Origin: Actinomycetota bacterium
GTDB taxonomy: Bacteria > Actinomycetota > Coriobacteriia > Anaerosomatales > Anaerosomataceae
Assembly (NCBI GenBank): GCA_004348925.1
Contig: RCMX01000002.1
Coordinates: 424,073 to 488,072 of the forward strand
Direction: 5' to 3'
DNA: 64,000 bases
Below, in pieces: positions 24,927 through 33,703 of this stretch. How positions within the stretch are numbered: the stretch's first letter is position 1; each line of letters opens with the position of its first letter. The position numbers and the translations under genes were made by a program. Under the pieces are notes generated by a model, which saw only the letters and a program-made list of their open reading frames with translations, had not been told where the DNA came from and ran no database searches.

Positions 24927-26459
24927 TTACTTGGCGAACTCGACGGCCCTGCTCTCCCGGATGACCATGACCTTGATCTGGCCGGGATACTGCAGCTGCT
25001 CCTCGATCTGCTTGGCGATGTCCCGTGCAAGAACGACCGACTCCGCGTCAGAGATCTCGTCCGGCTTCACCATGATGCGGATCTCGCGACCCGCCTGCAT
25101 GGCGTACGTCTTCTCGACGCCCTTGTGCGATTCGGCGAGCGCTTCGAGCTTCTCAAGTCGCTTGATGTAGCTTTCGAGGGTCTCTCGGCGGGCACCCGGC
25201 CGTGAAGCCGAGATCGCGTCAGCCGCTTGAACCAGCACGGCTTCGACGGTCGTGGGCTCGATGTCACCGTGGTGCGCCTCGATGCAGTGCAGGATCTCCT
25301 TGGGCTCACCGAGACGACGCGCGAGGTCGGCACCGATGACCGCGTGGGGTCCTTCGATCTCATGGTCGATGGCCTTGCCGAGGTCGTGGAGAAGACCGGC
25401 GCGCTTGGCCAGCTTCACATCGACGTCCAGCTCTGCGGCCATGACGCCGGCGAGGTGCGCGACTTCCATCGAATGCTTCAGGACGTTCTGTCCGTACGAT
25501 GTGCGGAATCGCAGGCGTCCGAGCGTGCGGATGATGTCTGCGTGGAGGTTCGGGATTCCCATCTCGAACGCTGCAGCCTCGCCCGCCTCACGGACCTGCT
25601 GCTCAACGAGCGTGGTCGCTTTGTTGAACATCTCCTCGATGCGTGCAGGGTGGATGCGGCCGTCGGCGATCAGGGTCTCAAGAGTGATGCGGCCGATCTC
25701 GCGACGCACCGGGTCGAAACTCGAGAGGATGACGGCCTCGGGTGTGTCGTCGATGATCAGGTTGATGCCGGTCAGCTGCTCGAACGCACGGATGTTGCGC
25801 CCCTCACGACCGATGATACGACCCTTGAGGTCGTCGCTCGGGATGTGGACGACAGAAACGGTCGACTCGGCTGTGTGATCTGCGGCGACACGCTGGATCG
25901 CGATGCCGACGATGTTGCGCGCCTTGCGATCTGCTTCTTCGCGCGCTCGCGTTTCGGTTTCTCGGATGATGATCGCGGCATCATGCGTGGTGTCATCGCG
26001 TACCCGGTCGAGAAGCACCTCGCGCGCCTGGTCGGTGCTCATGCCGGCGAGCTGCTCGAGTCGCTGCTTCTCTTCGGCAATGGCCAGCTCAAGGTCCTTT
26101 TCCTGCTTCTGGATCTGGCCCGCCATGCTCGACAGCTGGTGCTCGCGCTTATCGATCGACTCAGCGCGACGCTCGAGCGATTCCTCCCGCTGCATAAGCC
26201 GGGTTTCGAGAACGCCAAGGTCTTTGCGTCGCTCCTTGGCCTCTTCCTCAGCTTTCGCCTTCATCTGGAAGATCTCGTCCCGCGCCTCTAGCAGGAGTTC
26301 TTTCTTCGTCGTCTCGGCCTGCTTGGTCGCGTCCTCGAGCATTCGCGCCGCTGACTCGCGGGAGCGATTGATCTTGTCGGTGACGACGAAGCGGTTGATC
26401 GCAAATCCGATAAGGGCGCCGATGACGAGGGAGGCGGTGATGTAGAGAAGTTCGGGCAT
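24927..26459 (-). CDS. rny: Ribonuclease Y
   Basis: The ATG at 26459 has AAGGAGGGG upstream and yields 510 residues, the normal length. It has an N-terminal membrane helix near residues 5-22, a long charged coiled coil to about residue 200, a KH domain (GRIIGREGRNIRAFEQLTG) and an HD domain with HDLGKAIDHE. RNase Y is the membrane-anchored endonuclease that starts mRNA decay in many Gram-positives. RNase J and PNPase are also in this window. Confidence 0.96.
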   Translation of the reverse strand: MPELLYITASLVIGALIGFAINRFVVTDKINRSRESAARMLEDATKQAETTKKELLLEARDEIFQMKAKAEEEAKERRKDLGVLETRLMQREESLERRAESIDKREHQLSSMAGQIQKQEKDLELAIAEEKQRLEQLAGMSTDQAREVLLDRVRDDTTHDAAIIIRETETRAREEADRKARNIVGIAIQRVAADHTAESTVSVVHIPSDDLKGRIIGREGRNIRAFEQLTGINLIIDDTPEAVILSSFDPVRREIGRITLETLIADGRIHPARIEEMFNKATTLVEQQVREAGEAAAFEMGIPNLHADIIRTLGRLRFRTSYGQNVLKHSMEVAHLAGVMAAELDVDVKLAKRAGLLHDLGKAIDHEIEGPHAVIGADLARRLGEPKEILHCIEAHHGDIEPTTVEAVLVQAADAISASRPGARRETLESYIKRLEKLEALAESHKGVEKTYAMQAGREIRIMVKPDEISDAESVVLARDIAKQIEEQLQYPGQIKVMVIRESRAVEFAK

Positions 26460-26832
26460 AGTCCCCTCCTTAGTCGTGAACACACACTGTCAGGGGGGCA
26501 CCAACGACTCAGTAGTTCATCGAGTCGCATCCGTCTTGCGCACAAAGGGACAGGAATCCCTTGTAGGTGCTACGTCAAGCCGGACGACACGGCGCCCGGC
26601 AACTGCGATGGAACCAGTACGAGAATCAGGATGCGCGTACACACACTACTAGCAGGGCATCTGCCCTGCAGGAACGGTTCGCGACTATCCAGAGTACTCA
26701 TACATATCGACGTCCGGCGAACCGGGTGTCGTCTCGATCACATTTGCCGCGCATATCGTAGCCGTCAGCAGAGGCTTGCGTCAAGGGAGCGACGGGCGCG
26801 CCGAACGACATAATCGCATTTCAGAGGCGTCG
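26460..26832. other. Intergenic region between recX and rny
   Basis: About 370 bases without a convincing gene. It holds the rny SD, a stem AAGGGA-CAGGAA-TCCCTT at 26545-26562, and a GC stem at 26652-26669. A transcription start for rny is expected here. No tRNA or known riboswitch core was recognised. Confidence 0.5.
26652..26669 (-). terminator. Candidate terminator after recX
   Basis: GCAGGGC-ATCT-GCCCTGC forms a perfect seven-base-pair stem with a tetraloop about 165 bases beyond the recX stop. On the - strand it is followed by TAGTAGTGTGTG, which is only moderately T-rich. Confidence 0.35.
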
Positions 26833-27489
26833 TCAGATGTCAGGATACTCGTCGAGGGTGCCATCGTCCTGTACGTCGGAAAGCGCCTCGCGTGCGGCCT
26901 CGAAAGCGACGAATGGAGCGTACCCCTTGCGAACAAGACGGGCCGCGAGGCGATCCACGCGCTCGTCCGGCTTGCGAAGACGCCGTGCGAGCGCGACGGC
27001 GCGCGCGTGTTCGCCCTCGGCAGGTATGTACATGTCGAGGGCGGCAGCTGCGATCTCGTCCGAAACGCCACGACTCGCCAGATCGCGCTCCGCCCTGCGA
27101 CGACCGATCGCCCTCAGGCCGGCAGCGGAGCGCGCGACCGATTCAGCGAACCGCTCGTCATCCACGAGTCCTGAACGTTCGAACGCTGAGACCGTGCTGG
27201 CGACTGACTCGGAGGGGTAGCCATCTTCCAGAAGCTTCGAGCGCAATTCCGAGACGCTGCGCTCGCGGTACCCGAGCACCGCGAGCGCGCGATCCCTCAA
27301 CGCTTGGCGTTCCGCCTCGTCGAGCTGCTCCTGCAACGTCTCAAGGCTGACGACGTCGCCCTCCTTGATTCCTGCAAGCCGAACAGTGGCAGCCGAGGTC
27401 GTGCGCCAGGCGTGACCGTCGATCTCGATGATCCGGGCCCGGCCACCGATGCGTACGGCCGTGATCGATGTGATGACGCCGACTGACAC
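26833..27489 (-). CDS. recX: RecA regulatory protein RecX
   Basis: The GTG at 27489, eleven bases after the recA stop, gives 218 residues. The RecX three-helix repeats are seen: RALAVLGYRERSVSELRSKL, a second with GLVDDERFAESVARS, and a third ending in RKGYAPFVAFEAAREAL. RecX caps and depolymerises RecA filaments. An N-terminal extension of about 60 residues (a beta-rich segment with VRIGGRARIIEIDG) is common in Gram-positive RecX. Confidence 0.9.
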   Translation of the reverse strand: MSVGVITSITAVRIGGRARIIEIDGHAWRTTSAATVRLAGIKEGDVVSLETLQEQLDEAERQALRDRALAVLGYRERSVSELRSKLLEDGYPSESVASTVSAFERSGLVDDERFAESVARSAAGLRAIGRRRAERDLASRGVSDEIAAAALDMYIPAEGEHARAVALARRLRKPDERVDRLAARLVRKGYAPFVAFEAAREALSDVQDDGTLDEYPDI

Positions 27490-27500
27490 GAGGAACCTGA

Positions 27501-28541
27501 CTACTCTTCGATGACGACTGGTTCTGCCGTACCCAACGGAACGCACGGATCCGGAAGGCCGAGCTTCTCACGAAGCCGTCGTTCGATCTCATCGCGCATA
27601 TCGGTGTGCTCCGCAAGGAACTCCTTGGCAGATTCGCGGCCCTGGCCAAGGCGTTCCTCACCGTAGTTGTACCAGGCACCCGACTTGGCCACGATACCCT
27701 CTTCGACACCGAGATCGAGGAGGCTCCCCTCTTTCGAGATGCCCAGGCCATACATGATGTCGAATTCGGCCTGCCTGAACGGCGGGGCTACCTTGTTCTT
27801 GACGACTTTCGCGCGTACCCGGTTGCCGACGATTTCCGTACCCTGTTTGATCGAATCGATCCTGCGGACGTCGATGCGGATCGATGCGTAGAACTTAAGC
27901 GCCCGCCCGCCTGACGTGGTCTCAGGGCTGCCGAACATGACGCCGATCTTCTCGCGGAGCTGGTTGATGAAGATGCACGTCGTGTTCGACTTATTGAGAG
28001 ATCCTGCCAGCTTGCGCATGGCCTGACTCATAAGGCGCGCCTGGAGGCCGACAGAGGTGTCACCCATGTCACCCTCAAGCTCAGCTCGAGGTACAAGTGC
28101 TGCGACAGAGTCGATCACGATCACGTCTATCGCACCTGAACGGATGAGCATGTCGGTGATCTCAAGCGCCTGTTCGCCAGTGTCAGGCTGGGATATCAGG
28201 ATATCGTCGATATCGACGCCGAGACGCGCTGCGTAGGTCGGGTCGAGGGCATGCTCCGCGTCGACGAAGGCCGCGATGCCGCCCATGCGTTGTGCCTCGG
28301 CCACGATCTGCAGTGCGAGGGTGGTCTTACCGGAGGACTCCGGACCGTAGATCTCCACGATGCGGCCCCGGGGGACGCCTCCGATGCCGAGCGCGGCATC
28401 AAGCGCCAGAGAGCCGGTGGGAATGCCCTGGATTCCAACAGACAGCGCATGCTCGCCGAGCCGCATCAATGATCCTTTGCCGAACTTGCGCTCGATTTGC
28501 TCGCGCGTGAGATCGAGGATCTTCTCCTTGTCGTTCTGCAT
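27501..28541 (-). CDS. recA: Recombinase RecA
   Basis: The product is 346 residues with Walker [10 protein letters not shown] near residues 65-73, Walker [13 protein letters not shown], the MAW motif and a C-terminal acidic tail. AAAAGGAGCG precedes the ATG. RecA drives homologous recombination and stimulates LexA cleavage. A TTGACA with a perfect LexA box directly behind it lies upstream, so recA is part of the SOS regulon although it sits inside a long gene run. No intein is present. Confidence 0.98.
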   Translation of the reverse strand: MQNDKEKILDLTREQIERKFGKGSLMRLGEHALSVGIQGIPTGSLALDAALGIGGVPRGRIVEIYGPESSGKTTLALQIVAEAQRMGGIAAFVDAEHALDPTYAARLGVDIDDILISQPDTGEQALEITDMLIRSGAIDVIVIDSVAALVPRAELEGDMGDTSVGLQARLMSQAMRKLAGSLNKSNTTCIFINQLREKIGVMFGSPETTSGGRALKFYASIRIDVRRIDSIKQGTEIVGNRVRAKVVKNKVAPPFRQAEFDIMYGLGISKEGSLLDLGVEEGIVAKSGAWYNYGEERLGQGRESAKEFLAEHTDMRDEIERRLREKLGLPDPCVPLGTAEPVVIEE

Positions 28542-28590
28542 TCAAATCGCTCCTTTTCGCCGTGCGGGCGACCCCTGAAAGGCTGCTACA

Positions 28591-28619
28591 ACCGTATACG
28601 AACACATGTTCGGTGTCAA
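28591..28619 (-). promoter_or_regulatory. recA SOS promoter with LexA box
   Basis: On the - strand TTGACA (28614-28619) is followed by the palindrome CGAACATGTGTTCG (28599-28612), then TATACG/TACGGT at a 15- or 17-base spacing. The LexA box fills the spacer, so repression would block polymerase. The -35 element overlaps the thpR stop codon. Confidence 0.8.
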
Positions 28620-29206
28620 TCACCCGTGAGCGGAACGATAGCAAGTTCTTCGTACAACGCACCGCGCGGGGTAAGCGTGCTCGAGTACAGAGTAATCCCC
28701 CGTACTGACATCCTCTTCTCTCGATCGGCTGCCGCGTAGAGGACCCGGTTGCCGGCATCGAGCGCGTCGAACGTGATCGTCTTCGGTCGACGTGCACGCG
28801 CGAGCGTGATGTGGGCGCTGAACGGTCGTGCGGGTGCCTCGAATCCGAGCTGCGCAAGCCGCCGGTCGATGCTTCCCGCCAGCGCTGCGGTGGCTCTTTG
28901 CCCTTCTGTCGGCTCCGCCCAGATCATCGAGGCCGCTCGCAGCTTCGGAATCGCTTGCAGCTCGCCCATGGCCAGAAGGTACTCGGCGTGCTCGCCTGCA
29001 GCCGCTTCCACCGCCGCGACTATCTCGTCGATCGCGGACTCCTCGATCGTTCCGAGGAACTTCAGGGTCACGTGCAGGTTCTCCTCGGGTACCCACTTCT
29101 CATCGCGCCAGGTCCGCGCCTCTTTGCGGACGGATGCGCCGGCCAGTCCGAGTGTCGCACGGACGTGAGACGCAAGACCGATGCCGAGGAACGCGCGTGT
29201 GCTCAC
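28616..29206 (-). CDS. thpR: RNA 2',3'-cyclic phosphodiesterase (2H family)
   Basis: The product is 196 residues from a GTG directly abutting the cinA stop. Two HxTx catalytic motifs are seen: HVTLKF near residue 45 and HITLAR near residue 131. The family (LigT/ThpR) opens 2',3'-cyclic phosphates on RNA and was first described as a 2'-5' RNA ligase. The cinA-thpR-recA order is common in Gram-positive anaerobes. Confidence 0.88.
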   Translation of the reverse strand: MSTRAFLGIGLASHVRATLGLAGASVRKEARTWRDEKWVPEENLHVTLKFLGTIEESAIDEIVAAVEAAAGEHAEYLLAMGELQAIPKLRAASMIWAEPTEGQRATAALAGSIDRRLAQLGFEAPARPFSAHITLARARRPKTITFDALDAGNRVLYAAADREKRMSVRGITLYSSTLTPRGALYEELAIVPLTGD

Positions 29207-30430
29207 CTACGACTCCATCAGCGCGCGACGGAGCAGGTCGAGGGCGAACATCGTCGCGCGCGTTCTGACGCCTGCACGGTCGCCGAAGAACTCACGACGG
29301 ACGGAGCTGACCCCTGATGGCGTTTGAAGGCCGAACCACACCAACCCGACCGGCTTCTCGGCGGTGCCGCCATCGGGTCCTGCGATACCGGTGGTAGCGA
29401 CGGCGAACTCGGCGTGCGTGAGCGCCGCGACGCCGGTGACCATCGCTCGCGCCGTCTCGTCGCTGACCGCGCCGAACCGCTCAAGCATCTCTGCGGGAAC
29501 GCCCAGCGCATCCGTCTTGAGCTCGTTGGCGTAGGAAACGACGCCCCCCTGGAACGCCTCGGATGCACCGGCGATATCGGTAAGCGCCGAGGCGATCTTC
29601 CCCCCCGTGCATGATTCGGCGCACGCGAGACGCACGCGGCGACGCCGGGCGAGCATGACGACCGTCTCGGCAAGCGATGATCCGTCTGACGAGTAGCAAA
29701 CGTCGCCGAGCTCGGCACGAACGAGCGCGCCGATCCTCTCGAGCTCGGGCAGGCCGGCACCCTCATCGAACAGCACGACCTCGACATCGGCGGGCGCGGC
29801 AAGCACGGTGAGTCCGACTCCCTGCGCGTCCCCGATCACCCGTTGAGCGGCTATCTGCGCATCGGACTCGGTGATCCCGGTCGACCTGAGGCGGATCGGT
29901 GGCGTGGCCGGACAGGTCGTGCCGAGGAACGACGCCAGCATCGGTCGCATCTCGCGTGGAGGCCCGGGGAGCAGCAGCAGAACGCCTCCCGGCGTTTGAA
30001 CGATCTGGCCCGGAGCCGTGCCCGTGGTCGGTGCGATTACATCGGCACCGTCGAGCACGTCCGCTTGTGTGAGGATGTGCTCGGCTGCCTCAGGCTCCCT
30101 GTGGCGCGCGATGATGCTCGCAAGCGTCTTCTCGATCTCGTGAGCGCGCACGAGGGGCCGCTTGAGCGCACGAGACGCCGCCTCGCGGGTGATGTCGTCA
30201 TGCGTGGGCCCGAGCCCCCCCGTGACCACGACAACAGCACAATCGCCTGTCAGGCGCGCGAGATGAGCTGCCAGTCGGTCGATGTCGTCGGCCACCGAGA
30301 GCATCTCGACGACGTCGAGGTTCGACGCCAGTAACGCCGAGGCGATCTCTGCGCCGTTCGTGTCGAGGCGCTGACCTGTGACGAGTTCGGTGCCTACGGT
30401 GATGATCGCTGCGTGTGGCCTAGCCGGCAT
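29207..30430 (-). CDS. cinA: Competence/damage-inducible protein CinA (nicotinamide-nucleotide amidase)
   Basis: The ATG at 30430 overlaps the end of pgsA by eleven bases and gives 407 residues. The N-terminal COG1058 domain begins AAIITVGTELVTGQRLDTN and includes TGGLGPTHDDITREA. The C-terminal COG1546 (PncC) domain has CAESCTGGKIASALTDIAG. Together they recycle NMN and hydrolyse ADP-ribose. Adjacency to recA is conserved across many bacteria. Confidence 0.93.
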   Translation of the reverse strand: MPARPHAAIITVGTELVTGQRLDTNGAEIASALLASNLDVVEMLSVADDIDRLAAHLARLTGDCAVVVVTGGLGPTHDDITREAASRALKRPLVRAHEIEKTLASIIARHREPEAAEHILTQADVLDGADVIAPTTGTAPGQIVQTPGGVLLLLPGPPREMRPMLASFLGTTCPATPPIRLRSTGITESDAQIAAQRVIGDAQGVGLTVLAAPADVEVVLFDEGAGLPELERIGALVRAELGDVCYSSDGSSLAETVVMLARRRRVRLACAESCTGGKIASALTDIAGASEAFQGGVVSYANELKTDALGVPAEMLERFGAVSDETARAMVTGVAALTHAEFAVATTGIAGPDGGTAEKPVGLVWFGLQTPSGVSSVRREFFGDRAGVRTRATMFALDLLRRALMES

Positions 30431-31055
30431 CGCGCTTCCCAGACCAGGGGCCGGTGATGATATCGCGCGCATGGTAGAAGTAGTCGACCATCGAGACGAC
30501 CGTGAGCAGGATCGCAGCGGTCATGACGAGCCAGGAGCCCCACACCAGGGCAGAGGCGGCACCCGATCCTGCGACCTGTGACGTCACGGGGCTGTCCTTC
30601 ACGATGAATGCGACGATGGCGATGATCTGGAGGATCGTCTTGACCTTCCCGTACGACGACGCCGCAATCACTTTGCCCTCTGCGACGGCGACCATGCGGA
30701 GCCCGGAGACGATAAGCTCCCGGCTGATGATCACGAGTGCGATCCATGACGGCAGCCGGTCCAGGTCGACCAGGGCTACGAGCGCGGCCGTAACGAGGAG
30801 TTTGTCGGCAAGAGGATCTATGAACTTTCCGAACGTGGTCACCTCGTTGCGAGACCTCGCCAGATAGCCGTCGACCGCATCCGTGGCTGCCACCAGTGCG
30901 AAGATCGCCGCGGCGATCCACGGCTTCGCAGCGCCCCAGAACTCCGATGGCGGGATGAACCGCGGCCATTCGCCGAGGAGGACGACAAGGAACACCGGGA
31001 TCAGGAGGATCCTGGCGAGGGTCACACGATTCGCGGCGTTATTGATATCGGTCAT
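30420..31055 (-). CDS. pgsA: CDP-diacylglycerol-glycerol-3-phosphate 3-phosphatidyltransferase
   Basis: The ATG at 31055 shares its A with the rimO stop (TGATG) and gives 211 residues. Several membrane helices surround the CDP-alcohol motif DGYLARSRNEVTTFGKFIDP, whose acidic residues are complete (D-G-x2-A-R-x8-G-x3-D), with the fourth Asp just after. It makes phosphatidylglycerol phosphate for membrane lipids. The rimO-pgsA-cinA-recA arrangement is a common Gram-positive order. Confidence 0.94.
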   Translation of the reverse strand: MTDINNAANRVTLARILLIPVFLVVLLGEWPRFIPPSEFWGAAKPWIAAAIFALVAATDAVDGYLARSRNEVTTFGKFIDPLADKLLVTAALVALVDLDRLPSWIALVIISRELIVSGLRMVAVAEGKVIAASSYGKVKTILQIIAIVAFIVKDSPVTSQVAGSGAASALVWGSWLVMTAAILLTVVSMVDYFYHARDIITGPWSGKRDAG

Positions 31056-32347
31056 CAGGCGAGCTCTCCGATGAGGTCGTACCCTGCGCTTCCGATGATA
31101 CGCGCAAGTCGTGTCTCGCCGACAGCCACCGATTCTCCGACGACGACCTCGCCATCGATCTCCGGCGCCTGTCCGCACGTTCGACCGACGCTGTTGCCAT
31201 CTTGGTCAAAGGACTCGAACAGCACGGGCACGATGTCGCCCACGTACGATGCCGCACGTGCGAGACCTGCAGCATCGCCGATGTCGCGCAACCGCTGGGC
31301 ACGGGCGAGCCGGGTGCGGCGCGGGACCTGATCCTCGCGGTCGCCCGCCTCGGTCCCCTCCTCGGGCGAGTACGCGAAGACGCCAACGTAGTCGAAGGCA
31401 GCGTCGCGCAGGAACTGCTCGAGGACGCGGGCGTCGGCACGAGTCTCGCCGGGGAAGCCGGCCATCACGGTCGTGCGCAGCGAGACGCCCGGAAGCGCCG
31501 CGCGGACACGCGCCAGCAGCTCGAGGAACGACTCGGCATCTCCGGAGCGGTGCATGGCCCGCAGCACGTTGCGCGAGGCGTGTTGAAGCGGGATGTCGAG
31601 ATAGCGGCAGATCTTCGGGCTGTCGGCCATGACAGCAAGTAGCTCGTCGGTGACGCCGTCTGGCTGGACGTACATCAGCCTGACACGGAAGTCGCCCGGG
31701 AGCGCCACGATCCCACGGAGCACGCCGGGAAGTCCCTCGGTGGAAGCGAGGTCACGCCCGTACGCCGAGATGTCCTGACCGATGAGGACGAGCTCCCGGG
31801 CTCCGTGTGAGAGCAGGAAGCGCGCTTCTGCGAGCAGATCGTCGAGTGGTGCGCTGCGGTACGGCCCGCGAATCGATGGGATGGTGCAATACGCGCATCT
31901 GCGATGGCAGCCATCCGAGATCTGCAGGTACGCGGTGGGGCCGGGGGCCGTGCGCCGCACTCCCCCGCTGTCGGTGACCGGGGTAGCGGTCAGCCGTGAG
32001 AGGACACTGACGAGTCCACCCTCCTCGGCGACCGGAACGAACGCGTCTACTTCGGGGAACTCGGGCACCACGGTGTCGCCGTAGCGCGAAGGGAGACAGC
32101 CGGTCACGACCACGGCGCGCCCTGCGACGGCCGCCTTCCATTCGGCGAGTTCGAGGATCACGGCGATCGCTTCCTCTACGGCGTCGGAGATGAACGCGCA
32201 CGTGTTGAGCACGGCGACATCCGCGCTGTCGAGGTCCTCCGTGATACGGAAGCCGGCAGCACCGAGCGAGGCGCTCATGCGGTCGCTGTCGACTTCGTTC
32301 TTCGGGCAGCCGAGCGTGGTGAAGTGGATTGCGGGAGTTGTGGTCAC
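31055..32347 (-). CDS. rimO: Ribosomal protein S12 methylthiotransferase RimO
   Basis: The GTG at 32347 has AGGA five bases upstream and gives 430 residues. The N-terminus has TLGCPKNEVDSDRM, typical of RimO rather than MiaB. The radical SAM motif is CHRRCAYC, and a TRAM domain ends the protein. It methylthiolates an aspartate of ribosomal protein S12. The longer frame would overlap yajQ and has no SD. Confidence 0.94.
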   Translation of the reverse strand: MTTTPAIHFTTLGCPKNEVDSDRMSASLGAAGFRITEDLDSADVAVLNTCAFISDAVEEAIAVILELAEWKAAVAGRAVVVTGCLPSRYGDTVVPEFPEVDAFVPVAEEGGLVSVLSRLTATPVTDSGGVRRTAPGPTAYLQISDGCHRRCAYCTIPSIRGPYRSAPLDDLLAEARFLLSHGARELVLIGQDISAYGRDLASTEGLPGVLRGIVALPGDFRVRLMYVQPDGVTDELLAVMADSPKICRYLDIPLQHASRNVLRAMHRSGDAESFLELLARVRAALPGVSLRTTVMAGFPGETRADARVLEQFLRDAAFDYVGVFAYSPEEGTEAGDREDQVPRRTRLARAQRLRDIGDAAGLARAASYVGDIVPVLFESFDQDGNSVGRTCGQAPEIDGEVVVGESVAVGETRLARIIGSAGYDLIGELA

Positions 32348-32354
32348 GCTCGTC

Positions 32355-32852
32355 CTAGCGGTAGTTGTTGAACTGCAGCGGAATGCCGTAGTCGGCGGCC
32401 TTGAGGAAGGCGATGACGGCCTGAAGCTCGTCCCGGCTGGCGCTGAAGACCCGCACCTTGTCACCCTCGATCTGTACCTTCACCTTGTACTTCTGGTCGC
32501 GCACGTCCTTGTTGATCTTGCGGGCGATCTCCTGGTCGATACCGTTGACGATGGTGCCCGTCACACGAACCGAGTCGCCCGAGGCGGCCTCGACCTTTCC
32601 CCAGGTGATCGCTTTGAGCTCGATAGAGCGGCGGACGAGCTTCGAGTCCAGGACATCGCGCACCTGTTTGAAAACGAAGTCCCCGGGAGCCGTGATCGTG
32701 ATGGTCGCGTCGTGCTTGTCGAGCGTGATCGTCGAGCGGGTGTCTTTGAGGTCGAAGCGCTGGACGAGCTCCTTGGACGCCTGCTGTACGGCGTTGTCGA
32801 CCTCCTGCATGTCTACCTGTGAGACTACGTCGAAACTAGAGTCCTTGGCCAT
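32355..32852 (-). CDS. yajQ: YajQ family nucleotide-binding protein
   Basis: The ATG at 32852 has GAGAGGAG upstream and gives 165 residues, the family norm. The sequence keeps the YajQ pattern: SFDVVSQVDMQEVDNAVQQA near the N-terminus, ELVQRFDLK, and a C-terminal QAVIAFLKAADYGIPLQFNNYR. Family members bind cyclic di-GMP or tRNA in different hosts. Its location between rodZ and rimO gives no clear functional hint. Confidence 0.93.
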   Translation of the reverse strand: MAKDSSFDVVSQVDMQEVDNAVQQASKELVQRFDLKDTRSTITLDKHDATITITAPGDFVFKQVRDVLDSKLVRRSIELKAITWGKVEAASGDSVRVTGTIVNGIDQEIARKINKDVRDQKYKVKVQIEGDKVRVFSASRDELQAVIAFLKAADYGIPLQFNNYR

Positions 32853-32887
32853 GAGGGTCTCCTCTCCCTGGCGCGTGTGTCGCCAGA

Positions 32888-33676
32888 TCACTCTCCGGAT
32901 GTCGTCAGGGTGATGACACCGATGCCGTCGACGGACTTCGATGCCACGGGTGTGCCGTCGCGCGTGACGGTGACCTCGCTCGGCTTGCCGATGCGTACCT
33001 CGGCATCGCGCGTGACCGTCCACTCTTTCGTCTGGCCGCCTGCCAGCGTGCCTTCGTATGCCTTGAGGCCGTCGATGGTGACGCGCAGCCATGAAGCCGC
33101 TCCCTGCGCGACGTTCACCCTGAGCGTGAAGGCGTCACCGGTGGGCGGGGTCGTCGCATCCGATGAGCCAGCTCCCGGATCCACGGTACCGGTTCCGGGA
33201 ACGGTATCCGTGGTCACCCCGGGGATCGTCTCGGTCGTTTCGACGGTGGGCGTGGTCTCCGGCGGGATCGGTGGCGGTACGTCGTTGCGATTGAGAACGC
33301 TCCCGACGAGCCACAGCACCAGGCCGAGGGCCGCAAGGGCGACGATGATCGTGATGAGCGCGCGTCTGGGTACATGATGCAGCTGATCGCGCATCGGCAC
33401 GACGGTCCGTTCGGGAACTTCTTCAAGCCGGGTCCGGGGCTTGCCCGCGCCGAGGTCCTCCTCATATTCCTTGAGCAAGGGGGGCACATCGAGGCCCAGG
33501 AACCTCGCATAGCCTTGAATGTAGCCGCGAACGTACGCCTGGCTCGGCAACTCGTCGTAGCGTGAGTTCTCAAGCGCGTCGATCAGACGCGCCATGATGT
33601 TGGTTGCAGCGACTACCTCCGCGACGCTCTTTCCTTGCTTGCGGCGCTCGGCAGCGAGTCTGTCACCGACGGGCAT
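32888..33676 (-). CDS. rodZ: RodZ-like HTH membrane protein
   Basis: The product is 262 residues. An N-terminal helix-turn-helix of the RodZ kind (GDRLAAERRKQGKSVAEVVAAT, YVRGYIQGYARFLGLD) is followed by a basic juxtamembrane patch, one helix near residues 106-126, a Pro/Thr-rich linker (PPPIPPETTPTVETTETIPG) and a DUF4115 beta domain. RodZ links MreB to the cell-wall elongation machinery. Its position after ftsK equals ymfM in Bacillus. No MreB is in this window. Confidence 0.9.
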   Translation of the reverse strand: MPVGDRLAAERRKQGKSVAEVVAATNIMARLIDALENSRYDELPSQAYVRGYIQGYARFLGLDVPPLLKEYEEDLGAGKPRTRLEEVPERTVVPMRDQLHHVPRRALITIIVALAALGLVLWLVGSVLNRNDVPPPIPPETTPTVETTETIPGVTTDTVPGTGTVDPGAGSSDATTPPTGDAFTLRVNVAQGAASWLRVTIDGLKAYEGTLAGGQTKEWTVTRDAEVRIGKPSEVTVTRDGTPVASKSVDGIGVITLTTSGE

Positions 33677-33703
33677 GGTGTGCCGCCTTTCCCATGCGTG
33701 CGG

